Of a stretch of DNA of 64,000 nt, positions 1 through 9,256 are shown piece after piece. How positions within the stretch are numbered: position 1 is the stretch's first letter; the number at the start of each line of letters is the position of its first letter. Source of the stretch: Mycobacterium branderi (GTDB lineage Bacteria; Actinomycetota; Actinomycetes; Mycobacteriales; Mycobacteriaceae); the NCBI RefSeq assembly GCF_010728725.1, contig NZ_AP022606.1, forward strand, positions 1,860,001 to 1,924,000. The letters run 5' to 3'. Below the pieces are notes generated by a model. The model saw only the letters and a list, made by a program, of their open reading frames with translations, did no database searches and had not been told where the DNA came from. A program made the position numbers and the translations under genes.

Positions 1-432
1 CAGGCGTTGAGCTCTCGCCACGTACCGGTGTTGTCGATCTGCTTCTCGGCGCTGGCGATGGGCCTGGGCGTGTTCGTCAACTGGCTGTCACCGCACAAAG
101 CGTTCGCCTACATCACCTCGGTTTCCGCCCTGGGGATCATCTTCGTGTGGGGCTCAATCCTTTTGTCGCACATGGTGTATCGGAAACGCGTGGAGTCAGG
201 TCAGCTGGCATCCTCCGACTATCGGCTCCCCGGTGCGCCGGTGACGACGGTGTTGGCTATGGCGTTCCTTGCGCTTGTCGTAGTACTCCTGTTCTTCACG
301 ACGGATGGCCGGACCGCGATAACGGTCGGAGCGATCTGGTTCGCCTTGGTCGTGATCGGTTTCTTCGTGCAACGCAGTGAGACTGCGGCCTTCCGCCGGA
401 CACGCGCTGAGTCGACGGCAGGTGGACTGTGA
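1..432 (+). CDS. Amino-acid permease (APC family), C-terminal part
   Basis: The frame is open from the first base, so this is the 3' end of a gene starting upstream. About 143 residues are visible. They begin with a hydrophilic loop ending in the SSRHVPV motif typical of GabP/AnsP/CycA-type amino-acid/H+ symporters. Four hydrophobic segments follow, then a short charged tail. The family imports amino acids through 12 membrane helices; this stretch would be helices 9-12. The substrate cannot be told from the fragment. The stop codon overlaps the GTG of the next gene by four bases, which suggests translational coupling. The APC family is fairly certain; the substrate class is inferred. Confidence 0.75.
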   Translation, partial: QALSSRHVPVLSICFSALAMGLGVFVNWLSPHKAFAYITSVSALGIIFVWGSILLSHMVYRKRVESGQLASSDYRLPGAPVTTVLAMAFLALVVVLLFFTTDGRTAITVGAIWFALVVIGFFVQRSETAAFRRTRAESTAGGL

Positions 433-1214
433 TCTGGGTCCTGCAGCTGCCCGCGCCGTTGGTCGCCTCCTTGGTTGTCGTGCTAACCGTCGGGGTGGCG
501 GTAGCGGGGCTCGTGTTGTGGCGGCGGATCTTTGGGCGGCGGGTTGCTGAAGTCGGGTCGGTCTCGGACCACGTGTTCGAACTTGCCGGGGTGTTGTACG
601 CGGTGCTCGTGGCGTTCGTTGTCGTTGTCGTGTGGGAACAATTCGATCAGGCCCAAAGCGACACCGAGTCGGAAGCCGTTGCGATTTCCGACCTTCTCCG
701 CGACTCGGAGGGCCTGCCGGCGCCCGCACGGCGGACGATCCAGCAGAATTTGATCGCTTATACCAACGACGTCGTGGACGACGAGTTCCCCAGAATGCGT
801 CATGGCGGGACCATTGAACAGCAGTCGGAGCACCTGACCCGGGTCTGGCAGAGCTTCCTGCAAGTGCAGCCCGTAACGCAAAGCGAGATTTCGTTTTACC
901 GCCAGTCGATCAGCAAGTTGGATGACCTCGGCAGCGCCCGCAAAACGCGCATCTCGAGCAGCCAGTCTGAAATACCCGGAGAAATGTGGGTCTTGCTACT
1001 CGGCGGTGCGCTCGTGATGCTGATCTTCACCTACATGGAAACCGTGCCCAACGTCGTGCACCATGGCGTCCTCATTGCGCTTGCCAGCGCGCTGCTGGCA
1101 TTCGTGCTGTACCTGATATTCGCGATGGAGCACCCGTTCGTCGGCACGATTGCCGTGTCGGACGACCCATACGTCCATGTGCTCGACACCTGGTCGCATC
1201 TCGCATCCAAATAG
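429..1214 (+). CDS. DUF4239 (bestrophin-like) membrane protein
   Basis: A 261-residue protein with two hydrophobic segments near the N-terminus (about residues 8-30 and 52-70), a soluble central part (about 75-180) rich in acidic and polar residues, and two more at the C-terminus (about 188-206 and 212-230). The WEQFDQAQ...E.EA motif after the second helix and the whole layout match DUF4239, an uncharacterised bestrophin-like family. The GTG start at 429 lies in a GTGA overlap with the permease stop. The function is unknown; an anion channel role is only a family-level guess. Confidence 0.75.
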   Translation: MIWVLQLPAPLVASLVVVLTVGVAVAGLVLWRRIFGRRVAEVGSVSDHVFELAGVLYAVLVAFVVVVVWEQFDQAQSDTESEAVAISDLLRDSEGLPAPARRTIQQNLIAYTNDVVDDEFPRMRHGGTIEQQSEHLTRVWQSFLQVQPVTQSEISFYRQSISKLDDLGSARKTRISSSQSEIPGEMWVLLLGGALVMLIFTYMETVPNVVHHGVLIALASALLAFVLYLIFAMEHPFVGTIAVSDDPYVHVLDTWSHLASK

Positions 1215-1230
1215 TCAGGAGTGACATCTG

Positions 1231-2154
1231 GTGCAGCAAACATCATTTAGCGTTCAAGTTGCCCCTGGCGACGGCTTGGTGGCGCGTTTCGGTGGCATCG
1301 TCGCGTATACGGGCGTCAACGACGAGGCTGCCGCCCAGCTGCTCGCCGCTGTCGAATCCGTCGCGCGGACGCAGCGCCCCGGGGGTCCGCTCCCCGACAG
1401 GCTCTCGCCAGTAGCATTCGGCGTTGCTCGAACGGTGCCGTTCGGGGCGATTGCACCGAGCGCCAACGGTTTACTCGTACTGCTGCACGGTCCCGTGAGA
1501 GCCGATATCGAAACACCAGAGGGCGAACAGAACCTGCAGGGGAAAAGCGGCCCGGCCTGGGTGAGCCAGGTGGTGCCTGGTGCGATGCCGAGGGTTCGGA
1601 TCTCGGGCAGCCGTCAGCCCGGTCCGCCGGTGCAGCCGCGCACCGACCTTCGCGACGGCATAGTGCCTGGGGGCGGATTCGTTTTCGGTCCAGCCGGTAT
1701 GGGTGAACCCGCGAAAGCCGCGGCAACCGAACGGATTCCGTCAGCGCCCGCATCCGCGGAGACGGTGCAGGTTGCCCGTGCCTCGGCCCCGGTGGAGACA
1801 TCCATGACGCCGACCCCGGTGGGAGTGTTAGCCACCCCAGACGGTGCCAGCTACCCGTTGGACCGCGAGTACGCCATCGGCCGCTCACCGTTGTCCGATG
1901 ACGCCGTCCAGAAAGCGGCTGCTTCACCGATCGTCGTTCCCTACGACCCGTATGTGTCCCGCGTGCATGCGTACATCACGGTAGACCGTGGTGCGGTGTT
2001 CGTGCGCGATGCGTCCACGCCAGCCGGAACGTTCATCGCCGCGCCCGGCGCACCGGAGTGGACCCAGATAAGTACGACCCCAACCAAACTCGAACCCGGC
2101 TGGAGCCTACGAGTCGGGGAATGGATCGCGACCTACAGGGCGGGCAACTCATGA
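1231..2154 (+). CDS. FHA-domain protein with long unstructured middle
   Basis: A 307-residue cytosolic protein. Residues 1-110 form a small domain I do not recognise. Residues 110-200 are Pro/Ala-rich linker. Residues 205-305 look like a forkhead-associated (phosphothreonine-binding) domain, with the YAIGRSPL strand and the SRVHAYI motif holding the phosphate-contacting Ser and His. The usual NGT turn reads AGT, so binding may be altered. The GTG start at 1231 is preceded by an AGGAG ribosome site. It sits just upstream of the FHA/ABC exporter, which suggests shared Ser/Thr-kinase signalling. Confidence 0.72.
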   Translation: MQQTSFSVQVAPGDGLVARFGGIVAYTGVNDEAAAQLLAAVESVARTQRPGGPLPDRLSPVAFGVARTVPFGAIAPSANGLLVLLHGPVRADIETPEGEQNLQGKSGPAWVSQVVPGAMPRVRISGSRQPGPPVQPRTDLRDGIVPGGGFVFGPAGMGEPAKAAATERIPSAPASAETVQVARASAPVETSMTPTPVGVLATPDGASYPLDREYAIGRSPLSDDAVQKAAASPIVVPYDPYVSRVHAYITVDRGAVFVRDASTPAGTFIAAPGAPEWTQISTTPTKLEPGWSLRVGEWIATYRAGNS

Positions 2155-2266
2155 CCCAGCGATATCGACTTGAGGATTTTGACAAAAGGGAAACCGGCAA
2201 GGGAGCTGGAGTTACGATGCTTTCCTCGCCTCCCGAGATGCGGTCGACCATAAATGGAGGCACACA

Positions 2267-4783
2267 ATGAATATGACGGCCCCACCTGTGCTGACTGTTC
2301 GGTACGAAGGAACGGAACGCAATTTCGCGCCCGGCAATGACGTCGTCGTCGGGCGTGATGTCCACGCCGACATCCGCGTGGTGGACCCGCTGATCTCCCG
2401 CGCCCATCTACTGCTGCGCTTCGAGCGTGGCAAGTGGGTTGCGATTGACAACGGCTCGCGCAACGGCAGTTTCGTCGATGGCCAGCGCGTGCCGGTGATC
2501 GATATTCACGACGGCCGGCACATCAACATCGGCAATCCCGATGGGCCGTGCCTGAGCTTCGAGGTCGGCCACCACGACGGACCCGCCGGCCGGCCACCCG
2601 CAACCTCCTCGAGGGTCACCGTCCAACGCCCGGCGACCTCGCCGCCTAGGACGGGGCCCCAACCTGCTCCGCGCCTGCACCGCCCACCGCCGCCGCAGCG
2701 GCCGACACCTGCGCCCGGCCGGCCGCCCGCAGATTTGTCGAAAGCCACGACCAGGATGCTGAATCGGCCGCGGTTGCAGACGGAGCCCAGGGCGCCGGCC
2801 GACTCCGTCACAATCGGCCGCGCCAGCGACAACGACATCGTCATCGAGGACGTGCTGGCTTCGCGCCAACACGCCTTCCTGATCCCGGGCCCTGCGGGCA
2901 CCGAGATCCGCGACGCCCGCAGCGCCAACGGCACGTTCGTCAATGGGGTCCGGGTGGGTTCGGCGGTCCTGAACGAGGGAGACGTCGTCACAATCGGCAA
3001 CGTCGACCTGGTGTTCTCCGCCGGCACTTTGGTCCGCCGAACCGAAGCTGCCACGCGTACCGGCGGGCTCGAGGTACAGAATGTCGAGTTCAGCGTCGAC
3101 CACGATCGCAAACTGCTCCATAACATTTCGCTGACCGCCCGACCCGGCACCCTCACAGCGCTGATCGGCGGGTCCGGCGCGGGCAAGAGCACTCTGGCCC
3201 GGCTGATCGCCGGGTACACCCGCCCAAGCTCCGGCTCGGTCATCTTCGAAGGCCACGACGTCCATAGCGAATACGCCATCCTGCGCAACCGGATTGGGAT
3301 GGTCCCGCAGGACGACGTCGTACACCGCCAGCTGACCGTCAAGCAAGCGTTGGGCTATGCAGCGGAGTTGCGGCTGCCGCCCGACACCAGCCAGGCGGAC
3401 CGCGACAAGGTCGTCGCCCAGGTGCTCGAGGAACTGGAGCTGACAAAGCACGCCGACACGCGTGTGGACAAACTGTCTGGCGGACAACGCAAACGCGCGT
3501 CGGTGGCGTTGGAACTGCTCACCGGCCCGTCGCTGCTTCTTCTAGACGAACCGACGTCGGGACTGGACCCGGCGCTGGACCGCCAGGTCATGATGATGCT
3601 GCGCCAGCTGGCCGATGCCGGTCGCGTGGTGTTGGTGGTCACGCACTCGTTGACCTACCTCGATGTCTGCGACCAGGTCCTGCTGCTGGCCCCCGGGGGC
3701 AAGACGGCGTTCTGCGGGCCGCCCGATCAGATCGGTCGGGCCATGGGAACCACCAACTGGGCTGACATCTTCACCAAGGTGGGCGACGACCCGGATGCCG
3801 CCAATCAACGCTTCCTGGCCCAAAAGCGACCGCCGTTACCCGAGTTGCCCGCGGAGAAGGCAGAGTTGGGCGCCGCCGTGCACACCAGCGTGTGGCGGCA
3901 ATTCTCGACGATCGCGCGCCGCCAGTTTCGGCTGATCGTTTCCGACCGTGCCTACTTCGTCTTCCTTACGCTCTTGCCGTTCGTTATGGGGTTGCTGCCG
4001 ATAAGCGTAAGCGGCACAGCGGGACTCGGTGTGGCCGGTGCTGAGGATCCCACTGAACCACTGGAGATATTGATCCTGCTGAGCATGGGTGCGGTCTTCA
4101 TGGGTACCGCACTGACGATCCGCGACCTGATCGGCGAACGCCCGATCTTCTTGCGGGAGCAGGCTGTCGGCCTGTCGACCAGTGCCTACCTGCTGGCCAA
4201 GATATGCGTGTTCTCGGTGTTCGCCACCGTCCAGTCCGCGATCATGACCGCGATCGTGCTGATCGGCAAAGGCATGCCGGTCAAAGGAGCGGTAATCCTC
4301 GGTGGCGGAAAAGTGGCCGCGAGCATCGAGCTGTTCGTCGGCATCGCCGGTACCTGTATCGCCTCCGCCCTGGTCGGCCTGCTTCTGTCGGCGCTGGCCC
4401 GCTCCAGCGAGCAGGTTCTGCCGCTACTGGTGGTGTCGATCATGTCTCAGGTGGTCCTCTCCGGCGGGATGATTCCGGTGACCGGCCGGGCGGGACTCGA
4501 CCAGTTGTCCTGGATAATGCCGGGCCGTTGGGGTTTCGCCGCATCGGCATCGACGGTCGGCTTGCCCTGTCCGCACTTCACTCCGCCGCCACCCTGTCCA
4601 GCGCCTGGCGCTACCGAAGTCGTTGCGCCTGCGCATGATTGTTTGATATTGCCCGGTTACAGTCCGCAGGACAGCCACTGGCAGCACACGCCGGGGGCGT
4701 GGCTGCTCGACATGGGCATGCTGGCGGTGCTGTCGCTGGTCTACGCCGGTTTGATTCGGTGGCGGCTGCGGTTGAGACGATGA
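2267..4783 (+). CDS. FHA-FHA-ABC transporter, Rv1747-like
   Basis: An 838-residue half-transporter. FHA1 is at about residues 10-95 (VVVGRD, SRAH, NGSF) and FHA2 at about 180-262 (VTIGRA, SRQH, NGTF), separated by a Pro/Thr-rich linker. The ABC ATPase has Walker A GGSGAGKST (about 300), signature LSGGQRKR (about 402) and Walker B LLLLDEPTSG (about 425). An ABC-2 permease domain with about six helices fills 545-835. This is the architecture of M. tuberculosis Rv1747, whose linker is phosphorylated by the adjacent kinase PknF and which is linked to export of cell-wall lipids. Here no kinase is adjacent; the nearest is about 15 kb away. A GGAGG site precedes the ATG. Confidence 0.93.
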   Translation: MNMTAPPVLTVRYEGTERNFAPGNDVVVGRDVHADIRVVDPLISRAHLLLRFERGKWVAIDNGSRNGSFVDGQRVPVIDIHDGRHINIGNPDGPCLSFEVGHHDGPAGRPPATSSRVTVQRPATSPPRTGPQPAPRLHRPPPPQRPTPAPGRPPADLSKATTRMLNRPRLQTEPRAPADSVTIGRASDNDIVIEDVLASRQHAFLIPGPAGTEIRDARSANGTFVNGVRVGSAVLNEGDVVTIGNVDLVFSAGTLVRRTEAATRTGGLEVQNVEFSVDHDRKLLHNISLTARPGTLTALIGGSGAGKSTLARLIAGYTRPSSGSVIFEGHDVHSEYAILRNRIGMVPQDDVVHRQLTVKQALGYAAELRLPPDTSQADRDKVVAQVLEELELTKHADTRVDKLSGGQRKRASVALELLTGPSLLLLDEPTSGLDPALDRQVMMMLRQLADAGRVVLVVTHSLTYLDVCDQVLLLAPGGKTAFCGPPDQIGRAMGTTNWADIFTKVGDDPDAANQRFLAQKRPPLPELPAEKAELGAAVHTSVWRQFSTIARRQFRLIVSDRAYFVFLTLLPFVMGLLPISVSGTAGLGVAGAEDPTEPLEILILLSMGAVFMGTALTIRDLIGERPIFLREQAVGLSTSAYLLAKICVFSVFATVQSAIMTAIVLIGKGMPVKGAVILGGGKVAASIELFVGIAGTCIASALVGLLLSALARSSEQVLPLLVVSIMSQVVLSGGMIPVTGRAGLDQLSWIMPGRWGFAASASTVGLPCPHFTPPPPCPAPGATEVVAPAHDCLILPGYSPQDSHWQHTPGAWLLDMGMLAVLSLVYAGLIRWRLRLRR

Positions 4784-4836
4784 CGGCGCGTTAATCGCTT
4801 GCGAACCACACCGTTGGCACGCCACGGAGGCGGGCG

Positions 4837-5238
4837 CTATCCGCCCTGTGCGCACGCCGAGACGAGGATACCGCTTCCGGGAAGCTGGGCAAGGGCAGCG
4901 TTTTTCGCCTCAGATATCGTCGGGCCTGTTCCACCAACGTAATCGGAATTAAGCTGAGCGACCGCACCGCAGTTAGGGCTTTGGAAGACGACCAACACTC
5001 TGCAGGGTGCCCAGTTGTCTGGAACGCCTCGCATACATCCGGCAACAGCTGCAGATTCGGCCGCGCCTTGATTCGGCTCCCGTTGACCGACGCCGTACCT
5101 GCTGCCTTGCGCGACGGCGATGGCGCCCCACGTGTCATCGGCATGTGCGTTGGGAGCCACGGCAAGCGTAATCATGGCCGCCGCTGCAGCGCCGGCCTCG
5201 CCAATCGCGGCGCACGTTCGCAAAATGGTTCTCCGCAT
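4837..5238 (-). CDS. Secreted DUF4189 protein (paralogue 1)
   Basis: 133 residues. The N-terminus is a Sec signal peptide (RRTIL..., Ala-rich core, cleavage near NAHADD), followed by a DUF4189 domain starting at DTWGAIAVA. It carries the family CGAVAQ motif and Cys residues likely to form disulfides. M. tuberculosis Rv1269c and Rv1813c belong, as I recall, to this exported family, whose biochemical role is not established. The ATG is preceded by a GAAAGGA ribosome site. A three-box GTAGT element lies 72 bases upstream of the start codon. The last residues extend slightly past the domain (ACAQGG). Confidence 0.85.
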   Translation of the reverse strand: MRRTILRTCAAIGEAGAAAAAMITLAVAPNAHADDTWGAIAVAQGSRYGVGQREPNQGAAESAAVAGCMRGVPDNWAPCRVLVVFQSPNCGAVAQLNSDYVGGTGPTISEAKNAALAQLPGSGILVSACAQGG

Positions 5239-5309
5239 AATTTTCCTTTCCCGGCTAGCCGTTCAGCTGTCATTTTCGCCGCGTATACCTGCCCCGAGCA
5301 CCGCGATGA

Positions 5310-5367
5310 ACTACCTGCAAATCGGCCCGGCTACTACGGCAACTACCCACTGCTGTGGATTGACTAC
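5310..5367 (-). promoter_or_regulatory. Three-box GTAGT element upstream of DUF4189 paralogue 1
   Basis: On the minus strand three direct GTAGT boxes occur (plus-strand ACTAC at 5310-5314, 5342-5346 and 5363-5367), spaced 32 and 21 bases. The same spacing and flanks recur upstream of three other DUF4189 genes here. A GGCGAAAATG block at 5271-5280 sits 29 bases nearer the gene, where a -10 element would fall. An activator-binding site is inferred. Confidence 0.65.
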
Positions 5368-5389
5368 GCATAGGGACATGCCGCAGCCA

Positions 5390-8300
5390 TTACCCAAAGG
5401 TGAGCACGCTCCAATCGCCCGAGCGCAATGCCGGATAGGTATCCGGCCTTACCGGCGCCTGGCTGCGGACGGCTTTTTGAACTGCGGCGACATCTGACGG
5501 GTGGTGACCCAGGACCGTTGCGCCGACGGCTCGACCTTTGCAGATCAGCAGTCGCCGGTACGAGGGCACGCCGGGACGATCGACGACGATCACGTCGTCG
5601 TTGGGTGACGCCTCGACGCGGCCGATCGAAAACAGCTCCAGTCCAACGCCTTTCAAGATCGTCGCGGGAGTTTCCGCGGCCAGCACCATGTCGCCGCCGA
5701 GCGCGTTCACTGCAGCGGCTTCGGCCTGTTCGACGGCGATCGGCCACAGTCCCAGCACTTGGCCGTTGTGTTCCGCGACGTCGCCGGCAGCATAGACCCA
5801 ACGCACCCGAGTCCGCATCCGGTCGTCGACCAGCACGCCCTTGTTCACCGGAATGCCGGCGTCGCGGGCCAACTCCACGTTGGGCCGGATGCCGATCGCC
5901 GCCAGGAAAATTTCGCAGGGCAGCGTGCGACCGTCCTTCAACACGACGCCGTTCGCTGCATCCGAGCCGACGACGCGCTCCGTCTCCGCCTGGCGCAATA
6001 CCTCGATGCCGGCCTTTGCGAAATGTGCGCCGACCAATTCCGAACAGCGCGGATCGATCTGCTTGCTCAACAGCCGCTTCCCCCGTTCCAGGACCGTCAC
6101 CTGCAACCCCAGCAGATGCAGTGAGTAGGCAGCCTCGAGGCCGAGCAGCCCACCGCCTGCCACCACCGCCCGTCGGCAACCATGCTGCTGGGCGTAGGCG
6201 CGAATACCCATGGCGTCGCCGGCCTGCCGCAGCACGAAGCACCCGGGAAGATTCAAGCCGTCGAGCGTGGGCACCGAAGCGCTGGAACCCATCGCAAGGA
6301 TCAACCGGTCGTACGGCAACGCCTCACCGGTGCCGAGCAGAACCCGTTGAGCACGCAGGTCGATACGCCGGGCCATGGTGTTCAGCCAGGCATGCACCCC
6401 GTGATCGTCGTACCACTGCTCTGGCAAAAGGTAGAGACCCTGCATTGCCGAGCGGCCATAGACCAGCCGGGAAATTCCCATCCGGTTGTAGAGCGCATGC
6501 GACTCCTGCCCGACCAGATGGATCTCGCAATCGGGATGCCCGCGCCGAATGAAGTCGGCGGCGGTGACCCCCGCGATGCCGCCGCCGACGACCACCACGC
6601 TGACAATCGAGCGGTCATACCGCGTCGGCCTGGCGCCGGCACCGTCACCGGGTTCCGGGGTCAACGAGACGGTCACCGTGCCCGGCGAGATCCGCGCGCA
6701 GCACGCCATCCGCGTCGACTTACCAAAGCCGAGGCGCCGCAACGTGTTCAGCTCATCCTGTTCGGGAACCGACAGGCACGACGCGCCGTCGAGGACGGCG
6801 ACCGGGTCGGCTCCGCACACCCCCATCCGGCAGCCGGCCTCGATCGGCTGGTTGTTCTTCTCCGCGACCTCGAGCAGACTCGTTCCCACCTCAGCGGCGA
6901 CGGGTGCGCCGTTGGTCTCGAAGCACACCTGTGCGGCGGGTTCGCCACCAGAAGCCGTGGCCCGCTTGGGTGGTCGCAGCAGGACGGGTTCCGAGCGCTT
7001 CCCGGCGGCCCACGCGAACTGCAACTCGGTGACCCTGGTACGCGCGATCCACAACAGCGTCAGCGCCAGAATCGCCGCGCTGATCACCCAGCGCAACCAA
7101 CCGGCGTGGACACCGGTCAGCCGGGCGAACGAGTCTGCGATCCGCGCACCGGCGAACCAGTAGAAGATGTTCAGCGCAGCAGCGGCATAGCCGACTGCGA
7201 CCATCGCGGAGCTGATCGGCAAAACAGCTTCGGCGGCATAGAAAGATCCGACGCTGACGAGGAGAAACAACGCCAGCAGCGGGTAGTTTTCCAGCGCAGG
7301 GAGGTGGTCGTCGAGCAAGCTGAAAAAGCCGAGGATAAATCCCGGCAGCGCCGCGACGAACAACTTGCGCGGCCCACTCCACCCGCGGTCATCGTCGACC
7401 AGGTCGGCCTGATACGCCGCGCGCGGCTTGAAGTCGTAGCAGTTCTTGGCACAGCCCACGCAGCTGGGGCAATGACTGTTGGGCACAGTGACGTACGGTG
7501 TTTGCCCGTAGGCGCGTTGCAATGGGAAGAGCGGGCAGATGCTGCTGCACCAGCCGCTCTTGCCCTTGAATACATAGCCGCCGGCGAATGCCGTTGAAAT
7601 CACCAGTGCCAGTACGGCTCCGGTGGTGAGGCCGCTGCGGTCCAGTCCGGCCAGCCGAGAGCCCGCGATCCCGAAGAACAACGCCATCGCGATCAGATAG
7701 CCGCGGTTGCGCAGCCAGTCGGGCGGATCCAAGGCCCGGCCGAAGCCGAACACGCGTGGTGTCTGGTTGGTTGCGGCGAGTGGACAGATATTCCGCCACA
7801 GGCCCGGTGCCACCAGGAAAAGCGCCGGCAACAGCGGCACGATCACGCCGAACAGCACGAAGAGGCCGGTCCCAGGACGCACGAAAAGCGTTATCACCAA
7901 GGCGAAATACGCCACGACGCTGACGATGCGAACCAGTTGCCAGACCCTTAGCGGGACCTTGGTCGGCAAGTCGGTGTAGGCGGGAAACAGTTCTCGCTCG
8001 CCGGTGGGGTCGATCCCAAGTACTCGTTCGGCAACCGCGATGGCGCGCGATGGTTTGGCGTCGGCCGGCGGAGGCGGTGGTGGCGGGGGAGAAGCGATCG
8101 TGATGCCCAGCCGGGTTGCGTCGTGGTCCGGTTCGGGTGCGGTGGGCTCTGCCGTGCGGACCGTCGGGGTGGACAGCACGATGATTTCGGAGCGACCGAG
8201 ACGTAGTACGTCACCCGGCGAGAGTGCGGCACGCCCGGTGAGGGGAACACCGTTGAGCGTGGTGCCATTACGGCTGTCGAGGTCGACCACTGACAACGCC

Positions 8301-8473
8301 GTCGGGCTGGGCACCATCCGCAGATGCTCCCGCGACACCTCCTGGTCGAGGAGGACTTCTCCGGCGCAGTCGCGGCCGACCACGATCGGTCCCCTCAATG
8401 CCAGTCGGCGGGGACGGCGACCCCAGTCACGGATTTCGATTAGCGGCAGATCCATTGCAGCGCTCGCTCTCAT
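5390..8473 (-). CDS. FHA - polyferredoxin - [2Fe-2S] - FAD/NAD(P) reductase fusion
   Basis: A 1027-residue membrane redox protein. Residues 12-100 are an FHA domain (IVVGRD, SREH, DSRNGTTLNG). A Pro-rich linker follows. From about 170 to 500 come about eight membrane helices with NosR/NapH-like iron-sulfur sites: RNICPL, GWCSSICP and CPSCVGCAKNCYDF. Residues 520-610 are a plant-type ferredoxin domain (CRMGVCGADP...ASC...ACC). Residues 625-940 are a pyridine-nucleotide-disulfide reductase fold (VVVVGGGIAGV, then VVAGGGLLGLEAA, then YAAGDVAE), like the NirB N-terminus. Electrons could pass from NAD(P)H through FAD and clusters to a membrane partner, with FHA docking to a phosphoprotein. An ATG at 8455 is an alternative start. 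The partner is unknown. Confidence 0.88.
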   Translation of the reverse strand: MRASAAMDLPLIEIRDWGRRPRRLALRGPIVVGRDCAGEVLLDQEVSREHLRMVPSPTALSVVDLDSRNGTTLNGVPLTGRAALSPGDVLRLGRSEIIVLSTPTVRTAEPTAPEPDHDATRLGITIASPPPPPPPPADAKPSRAIAVAERVLGIDPTGERELFPAYTDLPTKVPLRVWQLVRIVSVVAYFALVITLFVRPGTGLFVLFGVIVPLLPALFLVAPGLWRNICPLAATNQTPRVFGFGRALDPPDWLRNRGYLIAMALFFGIAGSRLAGLDRSGLTTGAVLALVISTAFAGGYVFKGKSGWCSSICPLFPLQRAYGQTPYVTVPNSHCPSCVGCAKNCYDFKPRAAYQADLVDDDRGWSGPRKLFVAALPGFILGFFSLLDDHLPALENYPLLALFLLVSVGSFYAAEAVLPISSAMVAVGYAAAALNIFYWFAGARIADSFARLTGVHAGWLRWVISAAILALTLLWIARTRVTELQFAWAAGKRSEPVLLRPPKRATASGGEPAAQVCFETNGAPVAAEVGTSLLEVAEKNNQPIEAGCRMGVCGADPVAVLDGASCLSVPEQDELNTLRRLGFGKSTRMACCARISPGTVTVSLTPEPGDGAGARPTRYDRSIVSVVVVGGGIAGVTAADFIRRGHPDCEIHLVGQESHALYNRMGISRLVYGRSAMQGLYLLPEQWYDDHGVHAWLNTMARRIDLRAQRVLLGTGEALPYDRLILAMGSSASVPTLDGLNLPGCFVLRQAGDAMGIRAYAQQHGCRRAVVAGGGLLGLEAAYSLHLLGLQVTVLERGKRLLSKQIDPRCSELVGAHFAKAGIEVLRQAETERVVGSDAANGVVLKDGRTLPCEIFLAAIGIRPNVELARDAGIPVNKGVLVDDRMRTRVRWVYAAGDVAEHNGQVLGLWPIAVEQAEAAAVNALGGDMVLAAETPATILKGVGLELFSIGRVEASPNDDVIVVDRPGVPSYRRLLICKGRAVGATVLGHHPSDVAAVQKAVRSQAPVRPDTYPALRSGDWSVLTFG

Positions 8474-8521
8474 CCGCTGGCTCAGAGGCCGGTGTGCCTC
8501 GCTGTGGTGGTCGGCCTGTTA

Positions 8522-8929
8522 TCAGTTCTGCGGTATACACGCTGACGTGACGATCCTGCCGTCGGGCACTTGCAGATTGTCCAGAGCCGCTTGCTCCGCT
8601 GCTTGTTTAGTGGGGCCAGAGCCCGCACCCCATTGATTTCCAACAAGGGCGACCGCACCGCAGTCCGTATAGGTGACCACCGTGTGGCATTGGCGGTCCC
8701 TCGTGTTGTACTTGCACGTATCCGCCGCATATTTGGCGGCCCCGCGCTCGTTCTCGATGCTCCCCTTTAGACAGATCGCCGCCGTAACCTTGTTCGGGTC
8801 ATTCGGCACGGCACACGCACCCCACCTGGCTGCGTGCGCGGCGGGCGCCACGGCGACGGTCAGTGCGGCCACTACTGCGGCAGCGCATGCGCCGATCGCA
8901 GCTTGCAATCGAAAACTAAGCATCGCCAC
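8522..8929 (-). CDS. Secreted DUF4189 protein (paralogue 2)
   Basis: 135 residues with an Ala-rich signal peptide (cleavage near AAHAAR) and a DUF4189 domain: WGACAVPNDPNK, an internal Cys pair, VVTYTDCGAVA, and a QAALDNLQ tail ending in a conserved Cys (SACIPQN). It belongs to the same subgroup as the genes ending at 12625 and 13435 (WGACA type). The start is GTG at 8929 with an AAAGGA site; an in-frame ATG lies two codons later. A three-box element begins 72 bases upstream of the start codon. Predicted to be secreted; function unknown. Confidence 0.85.
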   Translation of the reverse strand: MAMLSFRLQAAIGACAAAVVAALTVAVAPAAHAARWGACAVPNDPNKVTAAICLKGSIENERGAAKYAADTCKYNTRDRQCHTVVTYTDCGAVALVGNQWGAGSGPTKQAAEQAALDNLQVPDGRIVTSACIPQN

Positions 8930-9000
8930 GATGGTTCCTTTTTATCCAGGTCGTTCGGATGCCATCCTCGCCTAAATGAGTGCTCCGAGACCCGCGCTGC

Positions 9001-9058
9001 ACTACCTGCAATTCGCCCCGGTAGCAACGGCGACTACTCAACGTCGCGCACCGACTAC
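9001..9058 (-). promoter_or_regulatory. Three-box GTAGT element upstream of DUF4189 paralogue 2
   Basis: Plus-strand ACTAC boxes at 9001-9005, 9033-9037 and 9054-9058 (spacing 32 and 21) read as three direct GTAGT boxes towards the gene at 8929. The flanks GCGTAGTCG, GAGTAGTCG and GCAGGTAGTGC match the other copies. The block GGCGAGGATGGCATCCGAA (plus 8954-8972) lies 28 bases downstream of the proximal box and matches the copy at 13970-13988 exactly; it probably holds the -10. Confidence 0.72.
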
Positions 9059-9256
9059 GCATACGACGCCGACACCATGACCAGCCATTCACTTGTGTCG
9101 GCGATGAGGCGACAAACATGTCGGTTCCTGCCCGATTGCGCCCGATAGCTCGATAACATCGCCGGTGTACTCGATTTTAGGGGGATGCAATGCCGGGCAG
9201 AGCTTTTCGTCGTCCCCTTCATCTACCGGATCACCGGCGATAGGCAGGACGGTTCG

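Noticed and set aside
2058..2270. 70-codon frame over the gap between the FHA protein and the FHA/ABC exporter
   Set aside because: It overlaps the end of the FHA gene in another frame and has no ribosome site.
6182..7597. Long open frame antisense to the FHA-redox fusion gene
   Set aside because: High GC content keeps opposite-strand frames open; no domain, ribosome site or codon pattern supports it.
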